This document shows positions 41,059-52,600 of a DNA stretch of 64,000 nucleotides, piece after piece (position 1 is the first letter of the stretch; each line of letters begins with the position of its first letter). Both the position numbers and the translations under genes were made by a program. A model generated the notes under the pieces. That model ran no database searches, was not told the origin of the DNA, and saw nothing but the letters and a program-made list of their open reading frames with translations. This DNA is from Calditrichia bacterium (GTDB taxonomy: Bacteria; Calditrichota; Calditrichia; RBG-13-44-9; J075): assembly GCA_028284445.1 (NCBI GenBank), contig JANQRS010000006.1:62001-126000 (forward strand), in the 5' to 3' direction.

Positions 41059-41697
41059 ATGAAAGCGGTACTCTTCGATTTTGACGGTGTTATCATTCGC
41101 AGCATGGAAGACCAGCTTCTCGGTTGGCAGCTTGCCCTCGCGCAATACGGAATAGAGATGCCACCCGAAGAGCTTTACATCCTGGAAGGTGTAGGCTTCG
41201 AAGATATCGCCAGCCGCTTTACTCGCAAGTATAATTTACCTTACGATGAAGCCCCGCGGATTCTGGAACGCAAACAACTGCATTACGATCAGCCGAAGTC
41301 ATATGAACATTATCCATACCTGATCGAACTGTTGGACTGGGTTCGTGACAGGGAAATCCGCACAGCTGTTGTTAGCGGCGGCACTTCGCACCGCGTCATC
41401 TCTGCACTCGAGGATTTTGGCTTGTCAGACTACTTTGATTCTATTGTGACTGCTGAAGAAACCTTCACCTGGAAGCCATCTCCGGAACCTTATCTGGCTG
41501 CTGCACATAAAATAAGTGTCAGTCCGGAAGATTGCGTCGTTATCGAGAATGCGCCACTGGGCGTTAGAAGCGCAAAAACGGCAGAAATGAAATGTATTGC
41601 CATTACCAGCACTTTGGCGCCAATGTTTTTAAAGCAGGCAGACATTGTTACCGATAGTTTGGTAGAAGCGTTGGATGCGTTGCAAAGAATGTATTGA
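41059..41697 (+). CDS. HAD-superfamily phosphatase, beta-phosphoglucomutase-like
   Basis: 212 residues. All HAD motifs are present: motif I 'VLFDFDGVIIRSM' (nucleophile Asp8, acid/base Asp10), motif II 'TAVVSGGTSHRVISAL', motif III Lys in 'TWKPSPEPYLAAA', motif IV 'DCVVIENAPLGVRSAKTAEM'. The helical cap between motifs I and II is the C1 type of the GPH/beta-phosphoglucomutase group. Substrates are usually small sugar phosphates. A small gene follows after 14 bp. Exact substrate unknown. Confidence 0.9.
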   Translation: MKAVLFDFDGVIIRSMEDQLLGWQLALAQYGIEMPPEELYILEGVGFEDIASRFTRKYNLPYDEAPRILERKQLHYDQPKSYEHYPYLIELLDWVRDREIRTAVVSGGTSHRVISALEDFGLSDYFDSIVTAEETFTWKPSPEPYLAAAHKISVSPEDCVVIENAPLGVRSAKTAEMKCIAITSTLAPMFLKQADIVTDSLVEALDALQRMY

Positions 41698-41711
41698 GAA
41701 AGGAACGAAAC

Positions 41712-41921
41712 GTGCAAAAAATTAATAATGCCGGCAACTCTCTCGGGTATCCGTATATGGAATGGACCCGGAAGGATTCTGAAGAGCTCGTTATGCTCTA
41801 TGTTAAAGACTATTTTGAAACGCTGGACGATTACTATCTGAAAGAGGCGCTGCAAATCGCCAAGGACGACGGCATTAATTTTGACAAGATTATGCTGCAG
41901 GTACGCTTTCAGCAAGCTTAA
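41712..41921 (+). CDS. small hypothetical protein downstream of HAD phosphatase
   Basis: 69 residues from GTG 41712, eight bases after an AAGGA site (a TTG at 41694 overlapping the previous stop is in frame). Acidic, helical, soluble ('SEELVMLYVKDYFETLDDYY', 'LKEALQIAKDDGINFDKIML'). Coding is supported by the ribosome site, tight spacing and the terminator at 41956. Family unknown; co-transcribed with the phosphatase. Confidence 0.65.
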   Translation: MQKINNAGNSLGYPYMEWTRKDSEELVMLYVKDYFETLDDYYLKEALQIAKDDGINFDKIMLQVRFQQA

Positions 41922-41955
41922 TATCGACACAAAATTTTTTCAGTTATAAACTGCA

Positions 41956-41991
41956 AAGAGGTGATCCACGTACGGGTCACCTCTTTTTTTT
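41956..41991 (+). terminator. intrinsic terminator
   Basis: AAGAGGTGA (41956-41964) / TCACCTCTT (41977-41985) perfect stem with a 12-base loop, running into eight T. Ends the HAD-phosphatase unit. Confidence 0.92.
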
Positions 41992-42004
41992 CAGCCACTT
42001 AAAC

Positions 42005-42051
42005 GACACATCCCCCTGCATCCCCTTCGAGGGGACACAGAGGGATGTGTC
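42005..42051. repeat. intergenic palindrome, class II copy 3
   Basis: Outer arms GACACATCC / GGATGTGTC (perfect), inner CCCCTTCGAGGGG, with TG(C)A and ACAC interruptions. Same build as 17134-17178. It lies between convergent genes, directly after the terminator at 41956-41991. Confidence 0.8.
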
Positions 42052-42135
42052 ATTATGCAATTAGGCTTTATGGGCCAGCGGGCGCATTTCTCCATTAATA
42101 TCCGCATAAACAGGACCTTAATCGCGCAGTTCTGG

Positions 42136-42693
42136 CTAAAAGTGCATACCAATCTTGATCGAGACTTCGGGCGTTGCTCGGATCTTGAATGTTTCATTCG
42201 TAAATTCAATGTCTTTGTCACCATTGACCGGTATGTGTACAGCAGCCCAAGGATTGATATAGAAATGATCGTTGAAACGGAGCGTGTAGCCTCCACCTAA
42301 GGTAAGAATGCCCGTTCTATAGGACTTCTTTTCCCCGCTGTTCTTCTCCTTGACTTCCCCGTCCCAAGTCTCGTAACCTGGTCCTATCCACCAACCTCTA
42401 AAACCCTTCTTGAAGTAGTAATCGATAATATAGGCATGGACGTTGAGCTCATTGTCTTCAAAGTCGGATTGCGTTATAAACCCAGGTGTCGTTATATTCG
42501 TGCGTACGAAACGAGCTCGCCATTTGCCATAGCCAGCCACCGCTGAGATGTAGTACCCATCAAATATATAGGGAACCAAATCCATTTCTGTTCCAATCAT
42601 CCATTTTTTTGGTACTTGGTCGCCGGCTATAACCATCGATGAAAACAACAAGCTCAGTAGGAGAATCACTGAAAACAAAAGTATCTTATTCAT
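42136..42693 (-). CDS. predicted small outer-membrane beta-barrel protein
   Basis: 185 residues. Signal peptide to about residue 24 ('LLLSLLFSSMVIAG'). The mature part alternates strands and turns with aromatic girdles ('LVPYIFDGYYISAVAGYGKW', 'ARFVRTNITTPGFITQSDFE', 'GILTLGGGYTLRFNDHFYIN') and ends in Met-His-Phe; a terminal Phe is characteristic of BamA-inserted barrels. Convergent with the HAD-phosphatase unit. Function unknown. Confidence 0.72.
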   Translation of the reverse strand: MNKILLFSVILLLSLLFSSMVIAGDQVPKKWMIGTEMDLVPYIFDGYYISAVAGYGKWRARFVRTNITTPGFITQSDFEDNELNVHAYIIDYYFKKGFRGWWIGPGYETWDGEVKEKNSGEKKSYRTGILTLGGGYTLRFNDHFYINPWAAVHIPVNGDKDIEFTNETFKIRATPEVSIKIGMHF

Positions 42694-43111
42694 GTTAGCT
42701 CCTGTATAACATTGCTGATAAATGGAAAATTGTCCATCATATACCCTTATAAAAAGGACTACTTTCCATGGAATTAACGAATATTGAGCAAGTATAGAGT
42801 GTTTTCAGTATTTGAAATCTACAATAGATCTACCGTGATATCAATCGAATTGCATCTAAAAGGTCATGTTAGAGGCTAATTCAATTACACAATAACTGAT
42901 TGTCAATTACAGGCCGTCTGAGCGGCTCCAATTTAAGCTTGTCGGAGAATAAAGTGGTGGTTTACGTACATTTGTAGGATTTGACCCAAAACTACCCAAC
43001 TTTGTACTGGAAGTTAGGCAGTTTTTACTATTTGGACTGCAATGTGTGGTTCTTCAAAAATCTTCAAAACCGTACTTTCTGTAGAAATACACCCGCTGGT
43101 CCTATATCTTC
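42694..43111. other. 418-bp intergenic region without recognisable gene
   Basis: Lies between the small barrel gene (reading leftward) and the 3' end of purA. It is AT-rich in its first half, presumably holding the promoter of the barrel gene. Short open frames at 42981-43199 overlap purA and show no ribosome site. I see no terminator, repeat or RNA structure. Confidence 0.5.
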
Positions 43112-44401
<1,290 letters not shown>

Positions 44402-44552
44402 TTATATGATGATGCATGTAGAATATTAGCTTCGACAATAAGAAAGCCCGACTTTTCCGATGCAGTCAAAAAACTCTCATCGAACAAATCAGGCTTTAAA
44501 ATGTGGATTTTCAGTGCTCACAACCGCGCACAATTGCCCTGCTTCTGGCATA

Positions 44553-44894
44553 TCAGGTGGCAAAGCTGCCAAGCGCTGCATCAGCTGTCTCATACGATTC
44601 AAAAATCGTATCCAACTTGGTGATCTTGAGAAGGTTAGCCACTACCGGCGAAGCGCCAGCCAACTTCAGGCTGCCGCCGTTTTGCTTGTATGTTGTCAGG
44701 GCATTAATCAAAATCCCCAGACCGCTGCTATTCATCCGTCCCACTTGGTCCAGATCAATCACAGCTTTTAACGCGCCTTCATCCAGCATCCGGTTAATTT
44801 CTTCATTTACCTTAACCGCTTCCGGTCCCCCCATGACGTCGCCGGTAAGTTTAAAGACGATCACATCATTATGGACTTCTTGCTGTATGGTCAT
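44553..44894 (-). CDS. STAS-domain anti-sigma-factor antagonist-like protein
   Basis: 113 residues from ATG 44894 (AAGGG upstream; an earlier start at 44909 would overlap the secF stop). It is a single STAS domain of the SpoIIAA/RsbV kind: 'VIVFKLTGDVMGGPEAVKVN', 'KAVIDLDQVGRMNSSGLGIL' with the regulatory Ser in 'NSSGLG', and 'LKLAGASPVVANLLKITKLD'. Such proteins switch partners according to phosphorylation of that Ser by an anti-sigma kinase. Encoded 14 bp after secF, with no kinase gene nearby, so its partner lies elsewhere. Confidence 0.92.
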   Translation of the reverse strand: MTIQQEVHNDVIVFKLTGDVMGGPEAVKVNEEINRMLDEGALKAVIDLDQVGRMNSSGLGILINALTTYKQNGGSLKLAGASPVVANLLKITKLDTIFESYETADAALGSFAT

Positions 44895-44908
44895 ACCCTT
44901 ACCACCCA

Positions 44909-45847
44909 CTATTTCTTGGATGCAACTGCTTTTTTCTCAGCCTGGCGTGCCTCCCACTCAATCAATACCGGCGAGGCCACAAAAACTGAGGAATACGTAC
45001 CTACAATTACACCAATAATGAGTGCGAAAGCAAAGTCTTTAATTATTTCTCCCCCGAAAACATAGAGAATTAAAACAACAAACAGAGTGGTCAATGATGT
45101 TACAACCGTGCGGGACAGCGTCTCATTAATACTGCTGTTTACGAGGCTGACATAGTTCCCCAATTTGCGTTTGAAGGTCTTCAAATTTTCGCGAATACGG
45201 TCAAAAACCACGATCGTATCATTCAGTGAATAACCGATAATGGTCAGAATCGCTGCGATAACCGGGATGCTAATTTCTTTTTGCATCAGCGAGAAAACAC
45301 CAAGGGTAATGGTAATATCATGGAAAAGCGCTACCACCGCGCCGATACCAAAACGAAGTTCGAATCGGAACATGATGTAGACAAGGATGAAGGCCATTGA
45401 AAACAGAATTGCGCCAATAGCATCCCAGACCAATTCCTTACCGATCTTCGGACCAACGGTTTCATTACGACGCTGGAGAATCTCGTAGTCTGCGAAGGAT
45501 TCATTGAGACGTGATTTCAAATCATCAAATTCTTCCTGTTTGGAAATCACTCTGTCCACTTTTACAAAAATATCCTTTTCGCTGCCGAAATACTTGATTT
45601 CTGCATTGTCAAATCCCATAGCTGCAAATGCGCTACGGACTTCCTGAATCGGCACACCGGCAGTAGCATCGCCATTTTTTTCAAACTGATATTCGATCAG
45701 CGTACCACCGCGAAAATCAATGCCGAATTTGGGGCCACCCTGGACAACCAGGGAAACCAGAGAGATCAGCAGCAGCACACCGGAAACAGCAAAGGCAATT
45801 CTGCGCTTATCCATAAATTGAAAGTTTGGGTCTTTTAAAAGCCGCAT
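44909..45847 (-). CDS. secF: protein translocase subunit SecF
   Basis: 312 residues from ATG 45847, with AAAGGAG upstream. Six membrane helices with the large first periplasmic domain. Signatures: 'GPKFGIDFRGGTLIEYQFEK', 'IPVIAAILTIIGYSLNDTIV', 'VFDRIRENLKTFKRKLGNYV', 'INETLSRTVVTSLTTLFVVL'. With SecD it uses the proton gradient to complete protein export from the Sec channel. It follows secD after 127 bp; STAS gene 14 bp after it. The yajC gene often found beside secDF is absent. Confidence 0.96.
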   Translation of the reverse strand: MRLLKDPNFQFMDKRRIAFAVSGVLLLISLVSLVVQGGPKFGIDFRGGTLIEYQFEKNGDATAGVPIQEVRSAFAAMGFDNAEIKYFGSEKDIFVKVDRVISKQEEFDDLKSRLNESFADYEILQRRNETVGPKIGKELVWDAIGAILFSMAFILVYIMFRFELRFGIGAVVALFHDITITLGVFSLMQKEISIPVIAAILTIIGYSLNDTIVVFDRIRENLKTFKRKLGNYVSLVNSSINETLSRTVVTSLTTLFVVLILYVFGGEIIKDFAFALIIGVIVGTYSSVFVASPVLIEWEARQAEKKAVASKK

Positions 45848-45974
45848 TACTAGCAGTCTCCTTTCATCATGCCACAATCGTTATCAGATGCAAAATCCGG
45901 CACAAACCGGGCAGCAGATCCGTAGAAAATTGGTGGCCTGCAAAACTCCCTGCCGGCAGGGAGCACGATAATGG

Positions 45975-47891
45975 TTATATACTAATTTCTTTCATACTTG
46001 TCTTGGCAAACAGAACTTCAAAGATCGCCCGTGTCACAAAGATAGCGGTGAACATACTGGCCGCAATACCAATCATCAGCGTCGTTGCAAACCCTTTGAT
46101 CGGTCCGGAACCGAAGTTATAGAGAACGACTGCAGCAATAAATGTTGTGACGTTGGCATCAAGAATGGTAATAAACGCACGGCCGTAACCAATGTCGATC
46201 GCGCTGCGGGTCGATTTGCCCTTATCCAATTCTTCTCGGATGCGCTCAAATATTAGCACGTTGGCGTCGACCGCCATCCCGATCGTAAGGATAATACCAG
46301 CTATGCCGGGTAAGGTTAGTGTGGCATGAAGCACAGCCATAAAGCCCATCAAAATGACGATATTCAGGACCAGGGCAATATCTGCAACAATACCGGAAAA
46401 TTTGTAGTAGATGATCATAAAAATAGCGACAATCGCCAGACCAAAAAGCGTTGAATTGGTACCTGCGTTTACAGAATCTTCACCAAGAGAAGCACCCACG
46501 GTGCGCTCTTCGATAATTTCGATCGGTGCAGGTAGTGAGCCGGCGCGAAGAACAATCGCAAGGTCTTTGGCTTCTTCGCCGGTATCAATATTTGTAATAA
46601 TCGCGCTACCGCCACGAATTCTCTCTCGAATATTCGGTGCGGAGTGAACAATATCGTCCAACACGATGGCCATCTGTTTCCCAACGTTTGCGCCGGTAAT
46701 GCGGGCAAAGTCGTCGCCACCTTCGCTGCTGAAGTCCATATTCACAACCCAGCGTCCCTGGCCAAGATCGTTCGGGTCACCCGGCCGAGACTGGGCATCA
46801 ACGATAGATTCACCCTTCATTTCAGCCTGATTCTTTAACAGATACACTTCACGAAGCGGGCGGCCGTCTACGTCGGTCAATCTGCCATCCGCTTTTGCCA
46901 GATGGAATGTCACTTGTCCGCCGTCGCGAGCAATAAGGTTCTGAACATCTTGACGTGCCATGATGGAGCGGAACCGCGCTTCAGAGTTTTCGGAAATCAT
47001 AACGCTGGCGCCCCCAAAAACAAAGAGACGAGGATCGGTATCTTCTCCGAATGCATCTGCGCCGTCACCGGCGTCAGCAACCATGCCACTATCTTCATCG
47101 GTACCGGCAATCTGATCAGCAAAGCTGCCACCGCTGGAATCAGGAGCGAGTCCCTCTTCCGTCACGCCGGTGCCGCTGGTATCCGCATCTGTGTCGTCAC
47201 CGGCATCTATGCCAGCCAGGTAATCATTGACGCGGGCAGCAATCTGCTGAGACGTGCCCGGATCAACCGGAAGCTTAAATTCCAGCAAGGCGGTCTTGCC
47301 GATGATATCTTTTGCACGTTTGGAATCACTGATGCCTGCAAGCTCGATAACAATACGGCTCGTTCCCTGTTTCTGAATGGTCGGCTCCGAAACACCAAAT
47401 TGGTCAATACGGTTTCTCATCACTTCCAGAGCGCGATTGCTGGCCTCAGTCAGTTGTTCGTTCAGCCAATCAAGAATTTCCTGGCGATCCCGACGGGTAC
47501 GATCTCCATAGTAGAGAGCTACGTCAGCACCAGCCTCGCGGATCTTCTCATCGAAGAGTGCAACTATATCACCATCATTATCCGCCGCTTCCTGGGCAGC
47601 AGCATCGAGGGCAGCCTTGAATCTGTCATCACGCGCAGATGTAAGGGCAAGTTCGGACAACAATTCCTTATTGTTGATTTCCATAACAAGGTACATGCCG
47701 CCCTGGAGATCCAGCCCCAACTTGATCGCTTTATTAGACAGCGCCTTGAATTCGTCGGGTTTTGAAATCTCCATTGCTTTGCGCTCTTCTCTGTCCATTT
47801 TGTAGTATTGATACGTCGGTATCAACTGCCAGGCAAAAATCCCCAGCAAAAAGACAATGAAGAGAAGTCTTCCGGTGTAATTACGAGACAT
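45975..47891 (-). CDS. secD: protein translocase subunit SecD
   Basis: 638 residues. Six-helix membrane protein with a large periplasmic P1 domain. Signatures: 'KLGLDLQGGMYLVMEINNKE', 'RIDQFGVSEPTIQKQGTSRI', 'ELAGISDSKRAKDIIGKTA', 'AGIILTIGMAVDANVLIFER' and 'IDIGYGRAFITILDANVTTF'. A long acidic insertion (about residues 228-290, 'GIDAGDDTDADTSGTGVTEE' onward) sits in the P1 region before 'RLFVFGGASVMISENSEARF' and makes the protein slightly longer than usual. GGAGG ribosome site. First gene of the secD-secF-STAS unit. Confidence 0.96.
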   Translation of the reverse strand: MSRNYTGRLLFIVFLLGIFAWQLIPTYQYYKMDREERKAMEISKPDEFKALSNKAIKLGLDLQGGMYLVMEINNKELLSELALTSARDDRFKAALDAAAQEAADNDGDIVALFDEKIREAGADVALYYGDRTRRDRQEILDWLNEQLTEASNRALEVMRNRIDQFGVSEPTIQKQGTSRIVIELAGISDSKRAKDIIGKTALLEFKLPVDPGTSQQIAARVNDYLAGIDAGDDTDADTSGTGVTEEGLAPDSSGGSFADQIAGTDEDSGMVADAGDGADAFGEDTDPRLFVFGGASVMISENSEARFRSIMARQDVQNLIARDGGQVTFHLAKADGRLTDVDGRPLREVYLLKNQAEMKGESIVDAQSRPGDPNDLGQGRWVVNMDFSSEGGDDFARITGANVGKQMAIVLDDIVHSAPNIRERIRGGSAIITNIDTGEEAKDLAIVLRAGSLPAPIEIIEERTVGASLGEDSVNAGTNSTLFGLAIVAIFMIIYYKFSGIVADIALVLNIVILMGFMAVLHATLTLPGIAGIILTIGMAVDANVLIFERIREELDKGKSTRSAIDIGYGRAFITILDANVTTFIAAVVLYNFGSGPIKGFATTLMIGIAASMFTAIFVTRAIFEVLFAKTSMKEISI

Positions 47892-48104
47892 TTGTGAATC
47901 GACCTCCAGATCGGTATAAAGTTATGTAAAACAAATTGATGTTTCTTCTGCAAACAGCAGGCAAGGCAATACCTGCCGGCCATCGTTCCCATACTTCTAA
48001 TTTTAAAAGAGGGAATAGTGACAAAATCGGTCACAAGCTCTGAATTTACCTTGGTACTGCAATAAAGTCAATCAAAAACTCATGTTAGAAGGCCTTACAG
48101 GCAG

Positions 48105-49439
48105 CTACTCCTTAAGGTCTACAGCTTTCAATTCGTGCGTCCAAAGTACGTTTCCTTCTTTGTTTACAACCGAAATTTTCAATTCGCGTTCCCGCCGGGG
48201 ACCACTAAACTCTAAAACACCGAAATTTCGTTCTCCGACAAAGGTATCTTTCTCCCGCAAATAGTTCGGTTCTGTTTCTGCACGGCGGCCGGTACCAGCA
48301 GTTAAGGGAGACACCGTTACCTCGTATAAGGGATAGCGGCCACGGCGATCCATCTTCGACAATTCACTGTGGTGGCGATCGCCGCTCAGGAAAATGACGC
48401 CATCAATATCATTTTCATCAATCGCCCGCAAAAGGCGCTCACGTTCTTCCACGTGATTAATATGGTTCTCGAAACCAAATACCGGATTCAGGAACTGGCC
48501 CCCCATCACCACAACCTTAAACGGCGCAAAGCTGGCGCAAAGTGCATCAATCAACCAATCGACTTGATGTTCACCCAGAATTTCGCGCTCGCCTGTACCG
48601 CGGCGATTTGGCGTCCGGTAATAACGATTGTCCATCATAAAGAAATCAATATCCGCCCATTGGAACATGGTTGTGACGCCGGGCTTGCCCATTACACCAA
48701 ATCCGGGATTTCCCCAGAACAGCTCAAACGCCTCGAGCGCATCATCTTTATTGCGAAAACTGCGGTCGCTATTGTTGGGTCCAAAATCGTGATCATCCCA
48801 GGTGGCATAGTGGTGGGTTGAGGCAAGAAGCGGCTGCATTTCAGGCAGTGAACGGGTATGGGTATAGCGATAAAAGATACCGGTGCGGCTATACCAGTCT
48901 GCCTCACGCAAGTAAACGTTGTCACCCATCCAAATCATTAGATCGGGACTCTGTTTGTGAATGGTATCAAAGATCTCAAATCCGTCGCCATATCCTTTAC
49001 CGGGTCGATCATAGGGCGGATCATTGACATAGGCGCAGCTGCCGATTACCAGTTTAAACGGGGGCGGATCCTCACGCCATTGCCAAAGTGTCTGGCTCTG
49101 AAAGGTCATCGGATAAGGCCGCTTGACCTTTTTGCCATTGATGAATAATTCATACACATATGATTTTCCCGGCTGCACTTCGTCTGCGATCAGCTTGGCG
49201 GTATAGGCCTGCGCCTTGGCCGTCATTACTTCATCTGTAGAATACTTTTTGCCAGGGGCGGCATCTTCGTAATAGACAAATTTTACCTTCGCAGGAGCAT
49301 TGGTCTGCACCCACAGCATTACTTCCATCATCTCCGAATAACCAACCATCGGTCCGGATTGCAAATATTTGGCCTGGGGCATAACGCTAACACTAAAAAG
49401 CACGAGCAGTGCAAGGCAGCATGACAGGTATTTCGACAT
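48105..49439 (-). CDS. PhoD-type alkaline phosphatase / metallophosphoesterase
   Basis: 444 residues from ATG 49439 with AGGAG upstream; the longer frame to 49592 would cross a palindromic repeat. Signal peptide 1-23. PhoD-like motifs: 'FKLVIGSCAYVNDPPYDRPG', 'DLMIWMGDNVYLREADWYSR', 'HYATWDDHDFGPNNSDRSFR', 'DFFMMDNRYYRTPNRRGTGE' and 'DGVIFLSGDRHHSELSKMDR', which carry the Fe/Ca ligands of this family. An N-terminal Fn3-like domain (about 35-125) precedes the catalytic domain. Probably a periplasmic phosphodiesterase/phosphatase that releases phosphate. No Pho regulator genes are nearby. Confidence 0.9.
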   Translation of the reverse strand: MSKYLSCCLALLVLFSVSVMPQAKYLQSGPMVGYSEMMEVMLWVQTNAPAKVKFVYYEDAAPGKKYSTDEVMTAKAQAYTAKLIADEVQPGKSYVYELFINGKKVKRPYPMTFQSQTLWQWREDPPPFKLVIGSCAYVNDPPYDRPGKGYGDGFEIFDTIHKQSPDLMIWMGDNVYLREADWYSRTGIFYRYTHTRSLPEMQPLLASTHHYATWDDHDFGPNNSDRSFRNKDDALEAFELFWGNPGFGVMGKPGVTTMFQWADIDFFMMDNRYYRTPNRRGTGEREILGEHQVDWLIDALCASFAPFKVVVMGGQFLNPVFGFENHINHVEERERLLRAIDENDIDGVIFLSGDRHHSELSKMDRRGRYPLYEVTVSPLTAGTGRRAETEPNYLREKDTFVGERNFGVLEFSGPRRERELKISVVNKEGNVLWTHELKAVDLKE

Positions 49440-49537
49440 ATTTAAACTCCTGGATTTAGGATGTACGATCGCATTATTGGCGTGGAAAGAGTTTAATGGA
49501 TTTAATTTGGATACGGAAGGGGAAATACAGTAAAAAC

Positions 49538-49583
49538 GGGTCCCCCCTGTATGTCCTCCCGGGGGGACATACAGGGGGGACCC
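49538..49583. repeat. intergenic palindrome, class I copy 4 with compensatory changes
   Basis: GGGTCCCCCCTGTATGTCC (49538-49556) pairs perfectly with GGACATACAGGGGGGACCC (49565-49583), with an 8-base loop. Against the other class I copies the arm reads CTGTATGTCC in place of CTCTATCTCC, and both changes are matched in the opposite arm. It lies between the tricorn-like gene and the PhoD gene. Confidence 0.85.
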
Positions 49584-49616
49584 TCTGTTCAATATCTGGC
49601 TTATTTAATCATCGAT

Positions 49617-52600
49617 CTAGTTCTTTTCAGGATATGCCGGTGCATTCGGCAGATCCTTGGCGTTGGTGCGCAATTCATTAAGAATATGCTGAATAGCACG
49701 ATCAAGCTGCTGATCTTCGCCGGCATACTCTTTTGCCGGATCGTTGTCCACCACGATATCAGGATCTACCCCGTGGCCTTCGATGATCCATTCGGAACCA
49801 TCAGCTGCGTAAGATGCAAATTCCGGCTTATGCAAAGTACCGCCGTCAAGCAGTGGCAGGGAACCACGAATACCAACCACACCACCCCAACTGCGCTTGC
49901 CAATCAGCTTCCCGAGATTGTTCTTGCGGAAGCGATATGGGAAGAGGTCGCCGTCGGATGCAGAGAATTCATCCATCAAACAAACCATAGGACCAAGCAT
50001 CATGGCGCTTGGATCCGGACGCTTGGAGGCGTTACGCGGCATGTCAACCATGGTCAGTTCGCGACGAAGACGTTCGATCAGCATTGGTGACACGTTGCCA
50101 CCGCCGTTGCCGCGTACGTCGATGATCAGGGCCTTCTTGCGAAGCTGCGGATAAAAATGCTTCACAAATTCATTCAAACCATTCACGCCCATATCCGGCA
50201 CGTGCAGATAGCCCACCTGTCCGTTGGTTGCCTTGGCGACCTTGTCAATATTGGTCTGCACCCAATTATAATAGTAGAGTGCAGCTTCGCTGGCAATCGG
50301 CACCACGGTAATATTACGGCTGCCGCTTGTATTCGGGTTGGAATTGACCGTCAATTCCACCTGCTTGCCAACGGTATTAATCAGTGCTTCATAGATATTG
50401 CTCATGTCGCGGGTTGGCACGCCATTGACAGCCAGGATGTAATCGCCTTCCTTCACGTTGAGGCCGAGTGCGGTCAGTGGTGAGCGGCGAGGATTGCCCC
50501 AGTTTTCACCCTTGAGAATCTTCTTGATGCGATAGGCTTTGGAAGCGCTGTGACGCTCCAGCTCTGCCCCCAGCAAGCCCATTTGAACGCGCTCAACAGA
50601 CGGACGATCACCACCACCTACGTATGCGTGCCCCACGTTCAGCTCACTAATCATCTCACCGATAATGTAAGTAAGGTCGTTGCGGTGATTGACATACTTG
50701 ACAAGCGGCTCATACTTGGTGCGGACCACATCCCAATCAACACCGTGCATATTCGGTGCATAGAAGAAGTCCCGCATCTGACGCCAGGTTTCATTGAAAA
50801 TCTGTGTCCATTCCTGGTGGCGATCCAGGTGCATTTCCATTCCGGAGAGATCCAGCTTTTTGTCCATGCTGATCTTACCTTTCGGCAGGTCCACGATGGC
50901 GTAAGAACCACGCTGGCCAACCAGCATCTTCTTGCCGTCGGCAGAAATCTCATAGCCGCCGAATTCGCCCAATTCCGTTTCTTTTTGATCCTTGAGGTTA
51001 TACATCATCAGCTTGGCGCGCTGATCGCCGCTGCCACTGCGATTATAGTACACCTGATCACCGACTGCAGCCAGTCCATAGTAGCCACTTGCGGAAATCG
51101 GCAGACCGATGACCCGATCTTCGATACCGTCAAAGTCTATCTTGACCGTTACACCGCTATCGCCAGACTTTTCATCCTTCTTCTTGTCTTTCTTATCGTC
51201 TTTCTTGTCTTTTGACTCTTCCTTTTTGATTGTGACCTCGTCACTCTTCGGCTTGAAAGGTGAGGGCGTATCCTTTGAAAGCGTCATGAGATATACGCGC
51301 TGCATATCCTGGTAAATATGATTCCATTCTGTCCAGCTGTAGGTAGGCCTAAAATCGCGACTGGAGGCAAACAACAGATATTTTCCGTCGCTGCTAAACG
51401 CACTACCACCGGAACTATACCACTCATCTGTTACCGGGCGGGTTTTCTTGTCAGCCAGGGAATAGATATATACTCTCGCAGGGCTGTCATCTTCCGGGCG
51501 GGTGTAAGTGACCCACTTGCTATCCGGTGACCAGCCATAGTTGCGAATTTCCCAATTCGTTGCCTGGTCAATCTCGGTGATTTTCTTGGTGTTGATATCT
51601 ACGTAGCGAAGGCGCAGCTTTTTGTCACCCCAAAGCAACTTACGACTGTCCGGCGACCAATACATTTGGTAGTAGTAAGTATCTGCACCTTTGGTAATTT
51701 GCTGCTCCTGACCGCTGCCGTCCTGCGGACGAATATAGATTTCGTTCTCACCGGACTTGTCGGAGATATAAGCGATCCACTTGCCATCGGGTGACCACTT
51801 GGAATTGCGTTCGTGAACGCCGGAACTATTGGAAAGATTGCGGGTTGGGCCGTCTTTCATCGGCACGGTAAACAGCTCGCCGCGAGCGCCAAACAATGCC
51901 CGCTTGCCATCCGGGGAGATCTCGTAGTTTTGGACACTGCTTGAGAGCTTTTTCACGCCGCCGCGGCCGCTGGCCATATCTTCCATAATCTGAATCGGCA
52001 CTTTTGCATGGGTTTCAGTGGCCAGGTCAAAGCGATGGATATATCCGGCCTGTTCGAAAACAATCGCTCCCTTACCAAGAGAGGGAAATTTGATATCGAA
52101 ATCAGTAAACTTGGTATGCTGGGTCGTTTGCTTGCTGGTTAAATCGTAGGAATAGAGGTTCATCCGCTTGTCGCGATCGGAAATAAAGTAGATTTTATTG
52201 CCGGCCCACATCGGGATGATGTCTTGCGCACCATTATTTGTAATGTTTTCTATCTTTTTGGTCTTGAAATCATAAATCCAAATCTCGTCGGCCATCCCAC
52301 CGCGATAGCGCTTCCAGGTACGAAATTCACGGAAAATACGATTATAAGCCATTTTGGAATCATCAGGAGAAAAGGAAAGGAAACCGCCGCGAGGCACCGG
52401 GATTTCGGAGGGAATTTCACCATCCGGCTTCACAAGGAAGAGCTGCCCGTTAAAACTGTTAAAGGATTTCTTGCGGGAGCGGAAAGCTATTTCCTGGGAA
52501 GTATTCTTCCAGGTCATAACGATGTTGTTCGGCCCCATTCGATCACTGATATCATCGCGCCCGAGTGTTGCTGTATACGTTAAACGCTTCGGAACGCCTC

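Noticed and set aside
46902..47765. 287-codon plus-strand open frame
   Set aside because: It lies wholly opposite secD, has no ribosome site, and its composition mirrors the well-supported antisense gene.
50550..51215. 221-codon plus-strand open frame
   Set aside because: Opposite the tricorn-like protease gene; no start signal or recognisable domain.
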